Origin: Stenomitos frigidus_A
GTDB lineage: Bacteria > Cyanobacteriota > Cyanobacteriia > Leptolyngbyales > Leptolyngbyaceae
Direction of reading: 5' to 3'
NCBI RefSeq assembly: GCF_963877135.1
Contig: NZ_CAWNSW010000163.1
Coordinates: forward strand, 34,393 to 98,392
Length of the DNA: 64,000 bases
Of this stretch, positions 1 to 8,619 are shown piece after piece. Positions within the stretch are counted from its first letter, which is position 1; each line of letters begins with the position of its first letter. Position numbers and translations under genes: made by a program. The notes beneath the pieces are model-generated. The model was not told the DNA's origin. It worked only from the letters and a program-made list of their open reading frames with translations, and ran no database searches.

Positions 1-118
1 AACGAGTCACGGAGATCAGCCAGAGAACGCGCCTGTACATTTCTTGCTGGTGCGGAGCGATGCCGAGACCACTCGTCGGTTAGGCGGCTTACCACATCGC
101 GACAGAACCCAAATAAAA
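1..118. other. unassigned left edge of window
   Basis: This stretch lies beyond the terminator that follows citrate synthase. Short open frames cross the left edge on both strands, but none is long enough or recognisable enough to assign. It may hold the end of a neighbouring gene cut by the window boundary. Confidence 0.3.
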
Positions 119-146
119 AGCCCTCAAAACCAAGAGTCTGAGGGCT
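119..146 (-). terminator. rho-independent terminator of the citrate synthase gene
   Basis: An 8-bp perfect stem (AGCCCTCA at 119-126 pairs with TGAGGGCT at 139-146) has a 12-nt loop. Read on the minus strand it is followed directly by a run of T residues (complement of the A-rich 111-119). It lies about 130 bp past the stop codon at 275. Confidence 0.8.
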
Positions 147-274
147 GGAGTTCCTGAAAATCGTCACTTGCAACATAGTGCCAAGAGCATCGGTAGAAGG
201 CAAGAGGGGTGCCGCCCATCACGCGAACGCGCAGAAGATATGCTGTCTGCGAAGAAATAGGTCTGCTTGCCCCT

Positions 275-1411
275 CTAACGCTTTTCGATCGGCACATACG
301 TTGCTTCGTGCAGCCCGGTATAAATCTGGGTTGGGCGAAAGATCCGATTCTCATTGAGCTGCTCTTTCCAATGAGCGAGCCAACCAGCCGTACGAGAAAT
401 TGCAAAAACAGGAGTAAAGAGATCAGACGGGATGCCTAACTTGCGATAGACCAAACCAGAATAAAAGTCCACATTGGGATAAATTCCCTTATGGCCGAGA
501 TTCTCCTCCACTGCTTTTTCAAGCTCAACGGCTACATCGTAGTATTCGTCGCGACCGTACTTTTCAAACAGTTGTTCTGCCAGATACTGCAAAATAGTCG
601 CACGCGGATCTTTCACTTTATAGACTCGATGACCAAAGCCCATAATCTTGCCTTTTTGCGCAAGTTGCTTCTCAAGCCACGGGCGCACATTCTCAACCGT
701 ACCGATCTCCTCCAGCATGAGAATCACTTCCTCATTTGCGCCACCGTGCAGTGGGCCAGCCAGCGTGCCAACGGCTGAAGCAACCACTGCATAGGGGTCA
801 GTCAGCGTGGAAGCAGTAACTAAGGCGGAAAAGGTAGACGCGTTAATTGTGTGCTCTGCATGGAGCATCAAACACACATCAAAAATATGAGCTTGAAACG
901 GATCTGGTTCCCGCTCATTGAGCATATAGAGAAAATTTGCCGCATAACCCAAATCGTCACGGGGTTGAACGGGATCATTTCCCTTCCGCATGAGTTGAAA
1001 AGCCGCGACCATCGTTGGAATCTTTGCCAACAATCTGACGACAGCCGCGCGAATGTACGTTGGATCATCAAGGGCACGACGAGAATAGAACAACCCCAAT
1101 GCTGCTGCACAAGCCTGTAGGGCATCCATGGGATGACCGCTTTCAGGAAAGCACTTCATCATGTCGCGAATACGGTACTTGAGCCGTCGATGATATCTAA
1201 TTTCATGCTCAAACAACTCTAATTCTTCTTCAGTTGGCAATTCACCCCAGATGAGGAGGTATGCGGTTTCTAAAAAATGACCTTTAGCAGCTAACTCTTC
1301 AATAGCAATGCCGCGATACTCTAAAACTCCTCGCTGCCCATCAACAAAACTAATGCTGGACTGGGTGGCGGGAATGCCTTCTAGACCTGCCCTGTATTCG
1401 CAGACAGTCAT
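275..1411 (-). CDS. gltA: citrate synthase
   Basis: Condenses acetyl-CoA and oxaloacetate to citrate, the entry step of the cyanobacterial TCA pathway; cytosolic. At 378 residues it matches the usual short bacterial form. The active-site signatures are visible: HAEHTINASTF (about residues 184-194), PLHGGANEEV (220-229, with His222) and GFGHRVYK (258-265, with His261), plus the late Asp in YPNVDFYSG (near 315). The ATG at 1409-1411 is preceded by a weak purine-rich GGTAGAG. It is a single-gene unit ending in a terminator at 119-146. A 2-methylcitrate synthase role cannot be excluded from sequence alone, but no prp genes are nearby. Confidence 0.95.
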   Translation of the reverse strand: MTVCEYRAGLEGIPATQSSISFVDGQRGVLEYRGIAIEELAAKGHFLETAYLLIWGELPTEEELELFEHEIRYHRRLKYRIRDMMKCFPESGHPMDALQACAAALGLFYSRRALDDPTYIRAAVVRLLAKIPTMVAAFQLMRKGNDPVQPRDDLGYAANFLYMLNEREPDPFQAHIFDVCLMLHAEHTINASTFSALVTASTLTDPYAVVASAVGTLAGPLHGGANEEVILMLEEIGTVENVRPWLEKQLAQKGKIMGFGHRVYKVKDPRATILQYLAEQLFEKYGRDEYYDVAVELEKAVEENLGHKGIYPNVDFYSGLVYRKLGIPSDLFTPVFAISRTAGWLAHWKEQLNENRIFRPTQIYTGLHEATYVPIEKR

Positions 1412-1940
1412 AGCTCTACCGTTTACTTACAAAAATGGGCTTACTCAAGCTAACTTATCAGAAACTAGAAAACTGTATCGTTCTAAGCTGACTCAAAGTT
1501 GAGTCGACTGAAAAGCTAGTGCCAGTTTCTCGACCTTGCAGACTCTAGACTTTACAACAATTAACAAAGCTTGGTGATTCGTGCGTTGTGTGTATAAAAG
1601 CTGAGCACCGCTCAACACCAGTGAATGGTTGACCAATGCGGGAGTCGTTAAGCAATCGCTTTCTTCTCCATAGGACTTGATAGACCATTCCCTCACGCAA
1701 AACGTTTATTTTCTACACGGTCTGCGCGTTTAATTGTCATCAGACTTACCACAAGTAACGCTTTTTGGGTACAGAAAATTGCCGCTTTTGTAAAAAGTAG
1801 TTACTATCTAAGTAGGCAGGTTGCTCACATAGCAAATAGCCTCGTTAATCTTGATCAGCCACCGACTCCTCCTAGTAACTCTGCAACTCGACAAGGAGGG
1901 ATCGATCGGCTGCTTTAGCCCATTGAAAATTAGGAGTTTT
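1412..1940. other. intergenic region between divergent genes
   Basis: About 530 bp separate the divergent citrate synthase gene and the small protein gene at 1941, so it must hold both promoters. No convincing coding frame, RNA gene or operator was seen. Open frames starting at 1493 (minus) and 1851 (plus) lack family features; the latter only extends the real gene upstream of a well-placed ribosome binding site. Confidence 0.5.
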
Positions 1941-2357
1941 ATGACCCAGAGACGATCTCGTCGCCCATCTGACGCTGACACTGACCCAAATCAAGAATAT
2001 AGTGCGTCCACGGCACAACGCGAAATGACGAAAACGCTACGAGCGCGCGTTAGCCGAGAAGACACCGAAGTGAGAATGGCAAGTCAGTCCCGTTCAGCGC
2101 ATCCGAGTTTAACTAGCCTCATTGAACGCGATGCCCCTCTTCAAGCGCATAGCATGTTGGTCTTGATGTATGGCCCGTTTCAAGCCGAAATGATTCCTGA
2201 AGAAGGTCAAGGGGTTGCCTCCTGGCTTAAGGAATGCGTTCGCAAGCATGGTATCCCCAGTCTGCTGCGGTTTGATTACCGTCGCCGGGCTCAAGTGTTC
2301 CGTCGTGACCAGTTTCAACCCTGGCTAGAGCCGTTGCTCACTCAGATACCTGGTTAA
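1941..2357 (+). CDS. conserved hypothetical protein, 138 aa
   Basis: Function unknown. The ATG at 1941 is chosen over the upstream in-frame start at 1851 because TAGGAG lies at 1931-1936, five bases before it. The first ~55 residues are rich in Arg, Ser, Thr and Glu and look disordered. The rest looks folded, with hydrophobic stretches around HSMLVLMYGPF and conserved-looking GVASWLKECVRKHG and LLRFDYRRRAQVFRR segments. No signal peptide, membrane segment or catalytic motif was recognised. A strong terminator follows 20 bp after the stop, so it is probably transcribed alone. It resembles small proteins seen across cyanobacteria, but I cannot assign a family. Confidence 0.7.
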   Translation: MTQRRSRRPSDADTDPNQEYSASTAQREMTKTLRARVSREDTEVRMASQSRSAHPSLTSLIERDAPLQAHSMLVLMYGPFQAEMIPEEGQGVASWLKECVRKHGIPSLLRFDYRRRAQVFRRDQFQPWLEPLLTQIPG

Positions 2358-2376
2358 AGACGGCTGTCGTTAAGTT

Positions 2377-2423
2377 AAGCCCTTGTTCTGCGATCGTATC
2401 TCACAAGCAGAACAAGGGCTTTT
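2377..2423 (+). terminator. rho-independent terminator
   Basis: A 14-bp perfect inverted repeat (AAGCCCTTGTTCTG at 2377-2390, complement at 2408-2421) with a 17-nt loop is followed by TTTT. It closes the 1941-2357 gene. Confidence 0.85.
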
Positions 2424-2495
2424 GACATGCGATCGTGTCCTCTTCATGGCAATGTATTTAGGCAAACTCAGGCGTAAGGTTTGTTAAGTGTCGCT

Positions 2496-2529
2496 GTAAC
2501 GCACCACGAAAGCTATTTGGGTGCGTTAC
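2496..2529. repeat. inverted repeat GTAACGCACC in the 2424-2772 intergenic region
   Basis: GTAACGCACC (2496-2505) and its exact complement (2520-2529) flank 14 nt. There is no T-run, so it is less terminator-like than the element at 2377. Palindromes built on GGTGCGTTAC are, to my recollection, dispersed repeats in cyanobacterial genomes. The remaining ~350 bp before the kinase gene must hold its promoter; nothing else was recognised there. Confidence 0.6.
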
Positions 2530-2772
2530 GCGTATTGCTAACACCCTATACCTTGACAGTCCTCATTCAAGGCATCGGCTAGCATCACGTCAGGCTATGT
2601 GAAGGCAGCTTACGTGAAATTCCGTATCTTATAGGGCTGCCTCACTATAAATCTAAGAACAAGCTGGAACGGCTACGGATGATGACCTGTCATTGAACCT
2701 GTTAATAATGGTGCAGGATTTCCCTCGGGGCATCATTAAGCGGTTTTTTGCACTTTGAAGCTTTCGTAACCT

Positions 2773-5355
2773 ATGTTGGGCAAAATCCTTGGGGGACGCT
2801 ACCAGATTATTCGCCACTTGGGTGGTGGTGGGTTTGGGCAAACATATTTGGCAAGTGATTTACATCTTCCTGGCAACCCTTACTGTGTTGTAAAGCAGCT
2901 CAAACCCAGAATGAGCGACCCGGAAGCTTTGCAGGCAGCAAGGCGATTGTTTGATACGGAAGCAGAGGTGCTGTACGTTCTGGGTAGTCACGAGCAAATT
3001 CCCAGGCTGTTCGCCCACTTTGAAGACGCGCAAGACTTCTATCTAGTACAAGAGTTTATTGAAGGGCAAGTGCTGAGCCAGGCACTCAAGCTGGAACCTC
3101 AGTTTACTGAGCTAGAAGTGATCCATCTACTGCAGGATCTGCTGATCGTCCTGGAGTTTGTGCATCAGCAACAGGTGGTGCACCGAGATATTAAGCCCTC
3201 TAACTTGATTCGACAGCAGAGTAATGGTCGTCTGATTTTGATTGATTTTGGGGCGGTTAAACAAATTGGAGCCCAGATCGTTGATGCGCACGAAGTGAGT
3301 ATCACGATCGCGGTCGGCTCTTCTGGCTACATGCCCAACGAACAGCTAGCAGGCAAACCTCGTTTTAGCAGCGACATCTATGCAGTAGGCATGATGGCTA
3401 TTCAGTGCCTGACGGGCATCTATCCCAAAAAGTTCAGGGAAGATCCGAAAACCAGCGAAATCATCTGGCGCGATCAGGTACAAGTCAGTCCCGAATTTGC
3501 CAACGTGCTGGACACGATGGTGCGCTATGATTTTCGTCAGCGTTATGAATCTGCCACAGAAGCGTTAGAGGCACTGCGATTGTTAACACAAACGGCTCCC
3601 ATTGCCTCTGTGTTGGCAGCGCCAACCGTGGTCAGTTTTGATGGGCATCTTGCCTGGCTAGAGCGTGGCGACGATCTCTTTCAACGCCAGCGCTATCGGG
3701 AAGCAGTGATTGCCTATGACCGAGTGCTGCAAGCAAAACCCGATGATGAGGTCGCCTGGTTTAAGCGGGGGATGGCGCTTGAAAACCTGAAGCATTTCGA
3801 CGAGGCGGCAGCGTCCTACGATCGCGTCTTACAGCTCCACCCAGCCGATTATCTCGCGTGGTACAAGCAGGGTGCCGTTTTCATTCAGCTTCAGCGTTAT
3901 GAGGAAGCGCTTGCAGCCTTTGAGCAAGTTGTGCAACTGCAGCCTGATAACTACTGGGCATGGCTTGATCGAGGGAAGACGCTCGAAAAACTACAGCAAT
4001 CCGATGCGGCGATCGCCTCCTACGATCGTGCAGTACAGCTCAAACCCGATTTTCAACTGGCGATCGAAAGCCGAAAGCAGGTTTTAATCCAGCTACGACG
4101 GGTTGATACTCTTTACCATCTGCAACATTACGACGAAGCGTTAACCGCCTGCGAACGTGCGATTGCACTGAATCCAGATGACTCTCTGGCGTGGTTTATG
4201 CGGGGGATGGCGCTCGAAAACCTGCAGCGCTATGAAGAAGCCGTCATCGCCTACGATCGTGTCGTTGAGATTCAGCCCGATGATCATGTGGTGTGGTTCA
4301 AACGAGGCAACGTGATGGAAAATCTGCTCCGCCATGAAGAAGCCGTTGCCTCTTACTACAAAGTCGTGCAGCTACAGCCAGAGAACTACTGGGCGTGGTA
4401 CGACCGGGGGCGCCTGCTAGAAGGCCTCCAGCAGCAAGAAGCCGCGATCGCCTCCTACGATCGTGCGATGCAGTTGAAGCCTGATTTCCAGGAAGCGGTG
4501 GAGGGTCGCAGGCGTGTACTGCAACAACTCAAATCAGGCGACTCAGCTTTACCAGAGGACGATGCAACCATTGCGTCTATAGATGACTCACTGATGGGCT
4601 CTGGCCACCCCATGATCGCTCTAAACATTCACCAACGTCATGGCGTGTTGCAAGCTGAGCGGCAGCACCTTGACCCAGGATTGTCTGCCTCGCTATCCCT
4701 ACCAAACCCAGAAGAAACGTTTGTCAGCCAGCCTAAGCGAGGGCAAATCCCTGCAGTGCGGAGCGCCGACAGACCAAAGGACACAATTGTCAGCCTTCCG
4801 AGAACAGAAAAAGTTGATGCAACAAGTATTACTGCTCCACTCGCTGCATTTGCTGAGACGGTCGCTATAGTCAGCGCTGATTACGATCGCTTGCTGCAAG
4901 AGGGACGTCTATTAGAAAAGCAACAGCGTCATACAGACGCCTTCAGCCTGTATGAGCAGGCGCGCTTACTGCGATCGGATGATGCTAGCCTTTGGCGCTG
5001 GCGAGGCAATGTCTTATATGGCTTAGACCGTCATGAAGAGGCCATTTCGTCTTATCAGCATGCGGTACAACTGAAGCCAAACGACGTGGATCTTTGCTGT
5101 TGTTTGGGTGATGCCTTTGTACGCCTGAAGCGGTATCGCGAGGCGCTTGCTTGCTTTGATCGCGCCATCCAGATCCAACCCAAGAGCCATACTGCATGGT
5201 ATTGGCGGGGGCGTGTGCTGTGTGAATTGAGGCAATATGCAGATGCCATCCAGGCCTTAGAGCAGGCACTAGCGATCAAGCCCGATTTTCAACCAGCAAG
5301 GAACGATCGCGATCGCATCCAGCACGAGCTTAGAGCACTTGAGCTGCAAACATGA
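2773..5355 (+). CDS. Hanks-type Ser/Thr protein kinase with TPR repeats
   Basis: A soluble 860-residue kinase fused to tetratricopeptide repeats. The catalytic domain (residues ~8-280) shows the glycine-rich loop GGGGFGQTY (17-25), the ATP-anchoring Lys in CVVKQL (K41), the catalytic HRDIKPSN (137-144) and the DFG motif in LIDFG (158-160), so it should be active. Two TPR blocks follow: ~295-565 and, after a low-complexity linker, ~690-860, with repeated forms such as AWFKRGMALENL and AIASYDRAVQLKPD. No membrane segment is seen, unlike the transmembrane PknB class. TPRs normally bind partner or substrate proteins; the target is unknown. The stop lies 4 bp from the stop of the convergent membrane-protein gene. 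Confidence 0.93.
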   Translation: MLGKILGGRYQIIRHLGGGGFGQTYLASDLHLPGNPYCVVKQLKPRMSDPEALQAARRLFDTEAEVLYVLGSHEQIPRLFAHFEDAQDFYLVQEFIEGQVLSQALKLEPQFTELEVIHLLQDLLIVLEFVHQQQVVHRDIKPSNLIRQQSNGRLILIDFGAVKQIGAQIVDAHEVSITIAVGSSGYMPNEQLAGKPRFSSDIYAVGMMAIQCLTGIYPKKFREDPKTSEIIWRDQVQVSPEFANVLDTMVRYDFRQRYESATEALEALRLLTQTAPIASVLAAPTVVSFDGHLAWLERGDDLFQRQRYREAVIAYDRVLQAKPDDEVAWFKRGMALENLKHFDEAAASYDRVLQLHPADYLAWYKQGAVFIQLQRYEEALAAFEQVVQLQPDNYWAWLDRGKTLEKLQQSDAAIASYDRAVQLKPDFQLAIESRKQVLIQLRRVDTLYHLQHYDEALTACERAIALNPDDSLAWFMRGMALENLQRYEEAVIAYDRVVEIQPDDHVVWFKRGNVMENLLRHEEAVASYYKVVQLQPENYWAWYDRGRLLEGLQQQEAAIASYDRAMQLKPDFQEAVEGRRRVLQQLKSGDSALPEDDATIASIDDSLMGSGHPMIALNIHQRHGVLQAERQHLDPGLSASLSLPNPEETFVSQPKRGQIPAVRSADRPKDTIVSLPRTEKVDATSITAPLAAFAETVAIVSADYDRLLQEGRLLEKQQRHTDAFSLYEQARLLRSDDASLWRWRGNVLYGLDRHEEAISSYQHAVQLKPNDVDLCCCLGDAFVRLKRYREALACFDRAIQIQPKSHTAWYWRGRVLCELRQYADAIQALEQALAIKPDFQPARNDRDRIQHELRALELQT

Positions 5356-5359
5356 CTCA

Positions 5360-6670
5360 CTAGCGTATTGCTTCAGCAGCGGTCGGATCAGAGACATCCA
5401 CTGCAATCTCTGGTTCTGCTGCTTTTACGGGGTCAGCAACAGCGTCAGTGGGTAGGAGGGTATCTTGTGGCGGCAACGGGTCTACAGGCGCTTGGGGAAC
5501 CACAGGTTCGGCCTCAGGTGTTGGCTCTACTGTTGTCTGGGAAGGATTCACTGTGCTCTTGCTCTGCTCAGACAGTCCCGCGATCGGGCTAGGCTGAAGT
5601 GCAGGGCTCACCTCATCCAAAAGTTTGCTAGCGTCGTGATCTTTATCCTTCTTGTCGCCATAGATTTCAGCCAGGGCTTCACGCATTTCTTGCAGCCAGC
5701 CCGCGTTTTCTGTCTGCAACACAGCTTCGGTACTGGCAACTAAGGTTTCGATATTCACTCGTTGCGCTCTGGCTTCAAGAGAGAGAGCATGCCACCAAAC
5801 TCGAATGTCGTAGAGGTCGGCCGCTGAGATATTGCACGACACAACATTCGTTTCAACTCGCCTAAACTCTAGATATGCCGTAACAGCGGCAGCCAGAGCA
5901 CTACTGACTGCAATCCAAACATCAAATCCCAAACCAGCGAGCAAGGTTCCCACAGCACTGAGAAAGAAAATCACCAGTTGAAAACGTCTCAACCCTTTGC
6001 CTAACCGAGCTGCTTTCTTCTGGTAATAGTCAAACTGGTCGTCAACCCGCCATGCTAAGTACTGTTCAGCGGTCATGTCACCAAACCCATCATCACCTTT
6101 AGGCGTGCCGTCTTTGGGTGGAAGGGGATTTTTTTCGGTGTCATAGGCTAGCAGATCGGTTTGGTTGACTGGGGTTTGCATCAGCCGCTTGCTAACCAGC
6201 TTGAGGGCGCGTGCCAGACGGATATCGCGTGATTCGGCGGGAGTGAGTTTTGTGGGGTTATACTCGCCAACCTGCATCCGGTAACGATAGATCTCCTTTT
6301 TAAGGGCTTCAGCACTGCTTCGCAACATCACCCAACTGATGCCCATGTTAAATTTGACTGAAATTGCCACCAGCACGCCAAGAATAATCGGCACAGCGAG
6401 AACTGGAAAGTGCAAAATGCCCAGCATTTTTTCCTGTTGGCTATTTTCTGGTGACAGCCAATGACGAAAATCCGAATTCTTTTCAACAACCGAATAAGTA
6501 ACACCTAATGTCGTGGCTGCAACACCTAAGATGAGGATCCAGCGCCGTTGCTGCGTGAAGCGCTTTTGTGCAATGGACGCATTCTGGTTGTACTTGGCGA
6601 AGCGGAGCCATGCATCTTCGAGAATTTGGTTACGGCTGGAAGGAGCTGAGCTTGGTGCGGTATCCGGCAT
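5360..6670 (-). CDS. SLATT/DUF4231-type membrane protein with four membrane segments
   Basis: A 436-residue membrane protein with two similar halves. Each has a helical stretch, a two-helix membrane hairpin and a following amphipathic helix: membrane segments ~44-61 and 84-104 in the first half, ~230-248 and 250-266 in the second. The second half (about 213-335, with YQKKAARLGKGLRRFQ and the LEFRRVETN segment) looks like the DUF4231/SLATT family, described as a predicted pore-forming effector linked to SLOG nucleotide sensors. The last ~90 residues are Pro/Glu/Ala-rich and probably disordered. It starts 38 bp after a SLOG-family gene on the same strand, which fits the known sensor-effector pairing. 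The pore activity is family inference only. Confidence 0.75.
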   Translation of the reverse strand: MPDTAPSSAPSSRNQILEDAWLRFAKYNQNASIAQKRFTQQRRWILILGVAATTLGVTYSVVEKNSDFRHWLSPENSQQEKMLGILHFPVLAVPIILGVLVAISVKFNMGISWVMLRSSAEALKKEIYRYRMQVGEYNPTKLTPAESRDIRLARALKLVSKRLMQTPVNQTDLLAYDTEKNPLPPKDGTPKGDDGFGDMTAEQYLAWRVDDQFDYYQKKAARLGKGLRRFQLVIFFLSAVGTLLAGLGFDVWIAVSSALAAAVTAYLEFRRVETNVVSCNISAADLYDIRVWWHALSLEARAQRVNIETLVASTEAVLQTENAGWLQEMREALAEIYGDKKDKDHDASKLLDEVSPALQPSPIAGLSEQSKSTVNPSQTTVEPTPEAEPVVPQAPVDPLPPQDTLLPTDAVADPVKAAEPEIAVDVSDPTAAEAIR

Positions 6671-6708
6671 ATCAAATCTCTGCTAGCGATCGCGGGTCTG
6701 GGAGCATA

Positions 6709-7449
6709 TTAGCTTTTAGCCGCAAAAATGTCGTCAATCATGGCGGCAAGGGTCTCAGTTCCAGTGTCTAGATCGATCGCGCGCACCAAGCCAGATGCCG
6801 CCAGTGACGCTGCTCGTTCATCCTCAGAATTGCCATGGAGCGCGGCTGCGAGTATATCAGCAGTACGCCCAGTCCCAGCGATAACAATAATTGGACGGTC
6901 TGCCTCTACACTTTGGGACGCTTCCTTCCAGGTAATCTCGCCGCCATTCACCAAAATGGTGACCGATGCCGAACCAGCCACAGCGCTGGCAAGGTCGTCC
7001 ATCAAGACAGTTTCATCACCCCAATTTGAGCCTGGAACTAGAAGGAAATGGGTATGGTGAGGCTCTAGCGGTGCGGCATCTGACGAAGTAGCAATCTGGT
7101 CAGGCAATGCAGCGAGCCCACATGGAACAATGCCAACCAGTGGAAAATTAGCGTGAGTCGCATGGCGCGCCTGCCCTATAAGGCGCATGACGCCAGCATC
7201 GGTACCGCCATCAATGACAACAGCTTGCCACTTTTGCGCTATTGGTGCCAGAACTTCAACAAAAAGCTTCTCCAACCGCTTAAGGTTCACCGCACTCATC
7301 TTACTGGCACCACCAATCAGCACAAGCGCCGGATGTTGTCCTTCAAGCCCCAAACGTTGTAGCACAAAAGCCATACTCGTCGATGTTTCAAGCTGAATTG
7401 CCTCTGCAAACAAACCATTTGAAAAACTAATCTTAGAGAGTTGTGCCAT
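6709..7449 (-). CDS. SLOG-family (TRPM-like, LSDAT) predicted nucleotide sensor
   Basis: A 246-residue soluble protein with a Rossmann-like pattern of glycine-rich loops: LVLIGGASKM (42-51), VVIDGGTDAGVM (77-88), PGSNWGDET (139-147), ILVNGGEITW (165-174) and VIAGTGRTAD (189-198). This arrangement matches the prokaryotic relatives of the TRPM channel N-terminal SLOG domain, thought to bind NAD-derived or ADP-ribose-like nucleotides. It is the first gene of a two-gene minus-strand unit with the SLATT-type membrane protein 38 bp downstream. By family knowledge, ligand binding here would gate the partner. No enzymatic residues were identified with certainty. A lysine decarboxylase-like (LOG) annotation is possible, but the GGTDAG loop favours the TRPM-like group. 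Confidence 0.75.
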   Translation of the reverse strand: MAQLSKISFSNGLFAEAIQLETSTSMAFVLQRLGLEGQHPALVLIGGASKMSAVNLKRLEKLFVEVLAPIAQKWQAVVIDGGTDAGVMRLIGQARHATHANFPLVGIVPCGLAALPDQIATSSDAAPLEPHHTHFLLVPGSNWGDETVLMDDLASAVAGSASVTILVNGGEITWKEASQSVEADRPIIVIAGTGRTADILAAALHGNSEDERAASLAASGLVRAIDLDTGTETLAAMIDDIFAAKS

Positions 7450-7970
7450 AAGGGGTCTTGACTAGGATGTAGACCGATATGCAATTATAGCCAACTTTAC
7501 CGATTGTCTCATCTAGATTTTACTCTTAGCCATTGGTTCTACACTGAAGAAGCGCACTCCTGAGAAAAATATGTCAATTTTGAGAGATATCGCAAGCAGC
7601 GGGGCAAACACTCAATCTATTGCCGCATCAATATCCGTTGAACATATTTTAAGCGCTTGAAAAAATAAACTCATGGTTTTTCGATTTGGCAATGTAGGGT
7701 CGGAAGCATCCAACCTACATTGCCAGAGGCGATATAGATTCTCCAAAGAGAAATATTTCGCCTCAAGCCTTTCCACATTAAAGATCAGGAGTTAAAATTG
7801 CACTAGAGCATTTGGCTTACCTCGCGCTTCTATTCCTAAGGAGCGCGAAACGAGCACTTGGACATCAAAATTTACCCTTCTTCCAGTAATTAACTGTCGA
7901 GCATAGCTGGCTAGGTGCCTCAGAGACTTTTCACTCACTAAACAGCAGCCATAAGAGCAACGAGAGAACT
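7450..7970. other. AT-rich divergent intergenic region with an inverted repeat
   Basis: About 520 bp separate the minus-strand SLOG gene from the plus-strand NUDIX gene, so it should carry both promoters. It has an 11-bp perfect inverted repeat, GGCAATGTAGG (7688-7698) with its complement at 7714-7724, and a 15-nt loop. This may be a dispersed palindrome or an operator. A 29-codon frame at 7571-7660 has no good ribosome binding site and was not called. Confidence 0.55.
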
Positions 7971-8564
7971 ATGAAAGTTAGCATTGGAAGCCAAAAACTG
8001 GTCTTTGATAAATTTTTCAAAATTGAGCAGGCAGAGCTTAGCTATGAACGTTTTAACGGCAAGATGAGCGATACTGTCACTCGATTAAGCTTTGAACGAG
8101 GTGATGCAGTTGCTGCGATTATATTCAACAAAGACTCTAGAAAAGTTATCTTAGTCAATCAATTTAAGTATCCAACCTATAAAAAGACAGGTGGTTGGAT
8201 CACTGAGGTCATGGCTGGCATTCTGAATCAGGGAGAGAATGCTGAAGAGGCAATTCATCGAGAGCTTTTGGAAGAAACGGGGTACACGACCAGCCGCCTT
8301 AGATCAATCGGCACTTTTTACGTATCGCCAGGTGGTTCATCAGAACGAATTATCCTCTACTATGCTGAAGTTAGCGACACAGAGAAAGTTGCCGATGGTG
8401 GTGGATTGGAGGACGAACAAGAAGACATTAAGTTAGTAGCTTATTCTCTACCAGAGCTTTGGCAAGCCTATGCATCCGGCGAGATCGTGGACGCTAAAAC
8501 TATCATTGGCATACTCTGGCTTCAAAGTAACTTAGATCAATTAGGCATTACTGAGGAAGAGTAA
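7971..8564 (+). CDS. NUDIX hydrolase, ADP-ribose pyrophosphatase-like
   Basis: Predicted to cleave a nucleoside diphosphate linked to another group, most likely ADP-ribose, releasing AMP and ribose 5-phosphate. The 197-residue protein contains a full NUDIX box, G83-x5-E89-x7-RELLEETGY (97-105), with both metal-binding glutamates of the EE pair. The flanking layout, including YVSPGGSSERIILYYAE downstream of the box, is typical of the ADP-ribose/NudF-like branch. A GAGAG precedes the ATG by about five bases. The gene is AT-richer than its neighbours and is followed 55 bp later by a macro-domain gene on the same strand, which supports an ADP-ribose substrate. Exact substrate choice is inference. 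Confidence 0.9.
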   Translation: MKVSIGSQKLVFDKFFKIEQAELSYERFNGKMSDTVTRLSFERGDAVAAIIFNKDSRKVILVNQFKYPTYKKTGGWITEVMAGILNQGENAEEAIHRELLEETGYTTSRLRSIGTFYVSPGGSSERIILYYAEVSDTEKVADGGGLEDEQEDIKLVAYSLPELWQAYASGEIVDAKTIIGILWLQSNLDQLGITEEE

Positions 8565-8619
8565 TTTGTAACGTGCTTAAGCATCCAAAATTTCGACTTA
8601 GTGTTAAGGGATACTCACT

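Noticed and set aside
7571..7660. 29-codon plus-strand frame in the SLOG/NUDIX gap
   Set aside because: No ribosome binding site, no hydrophobic or conserved-looking segment, and the frame length is expected by chance.
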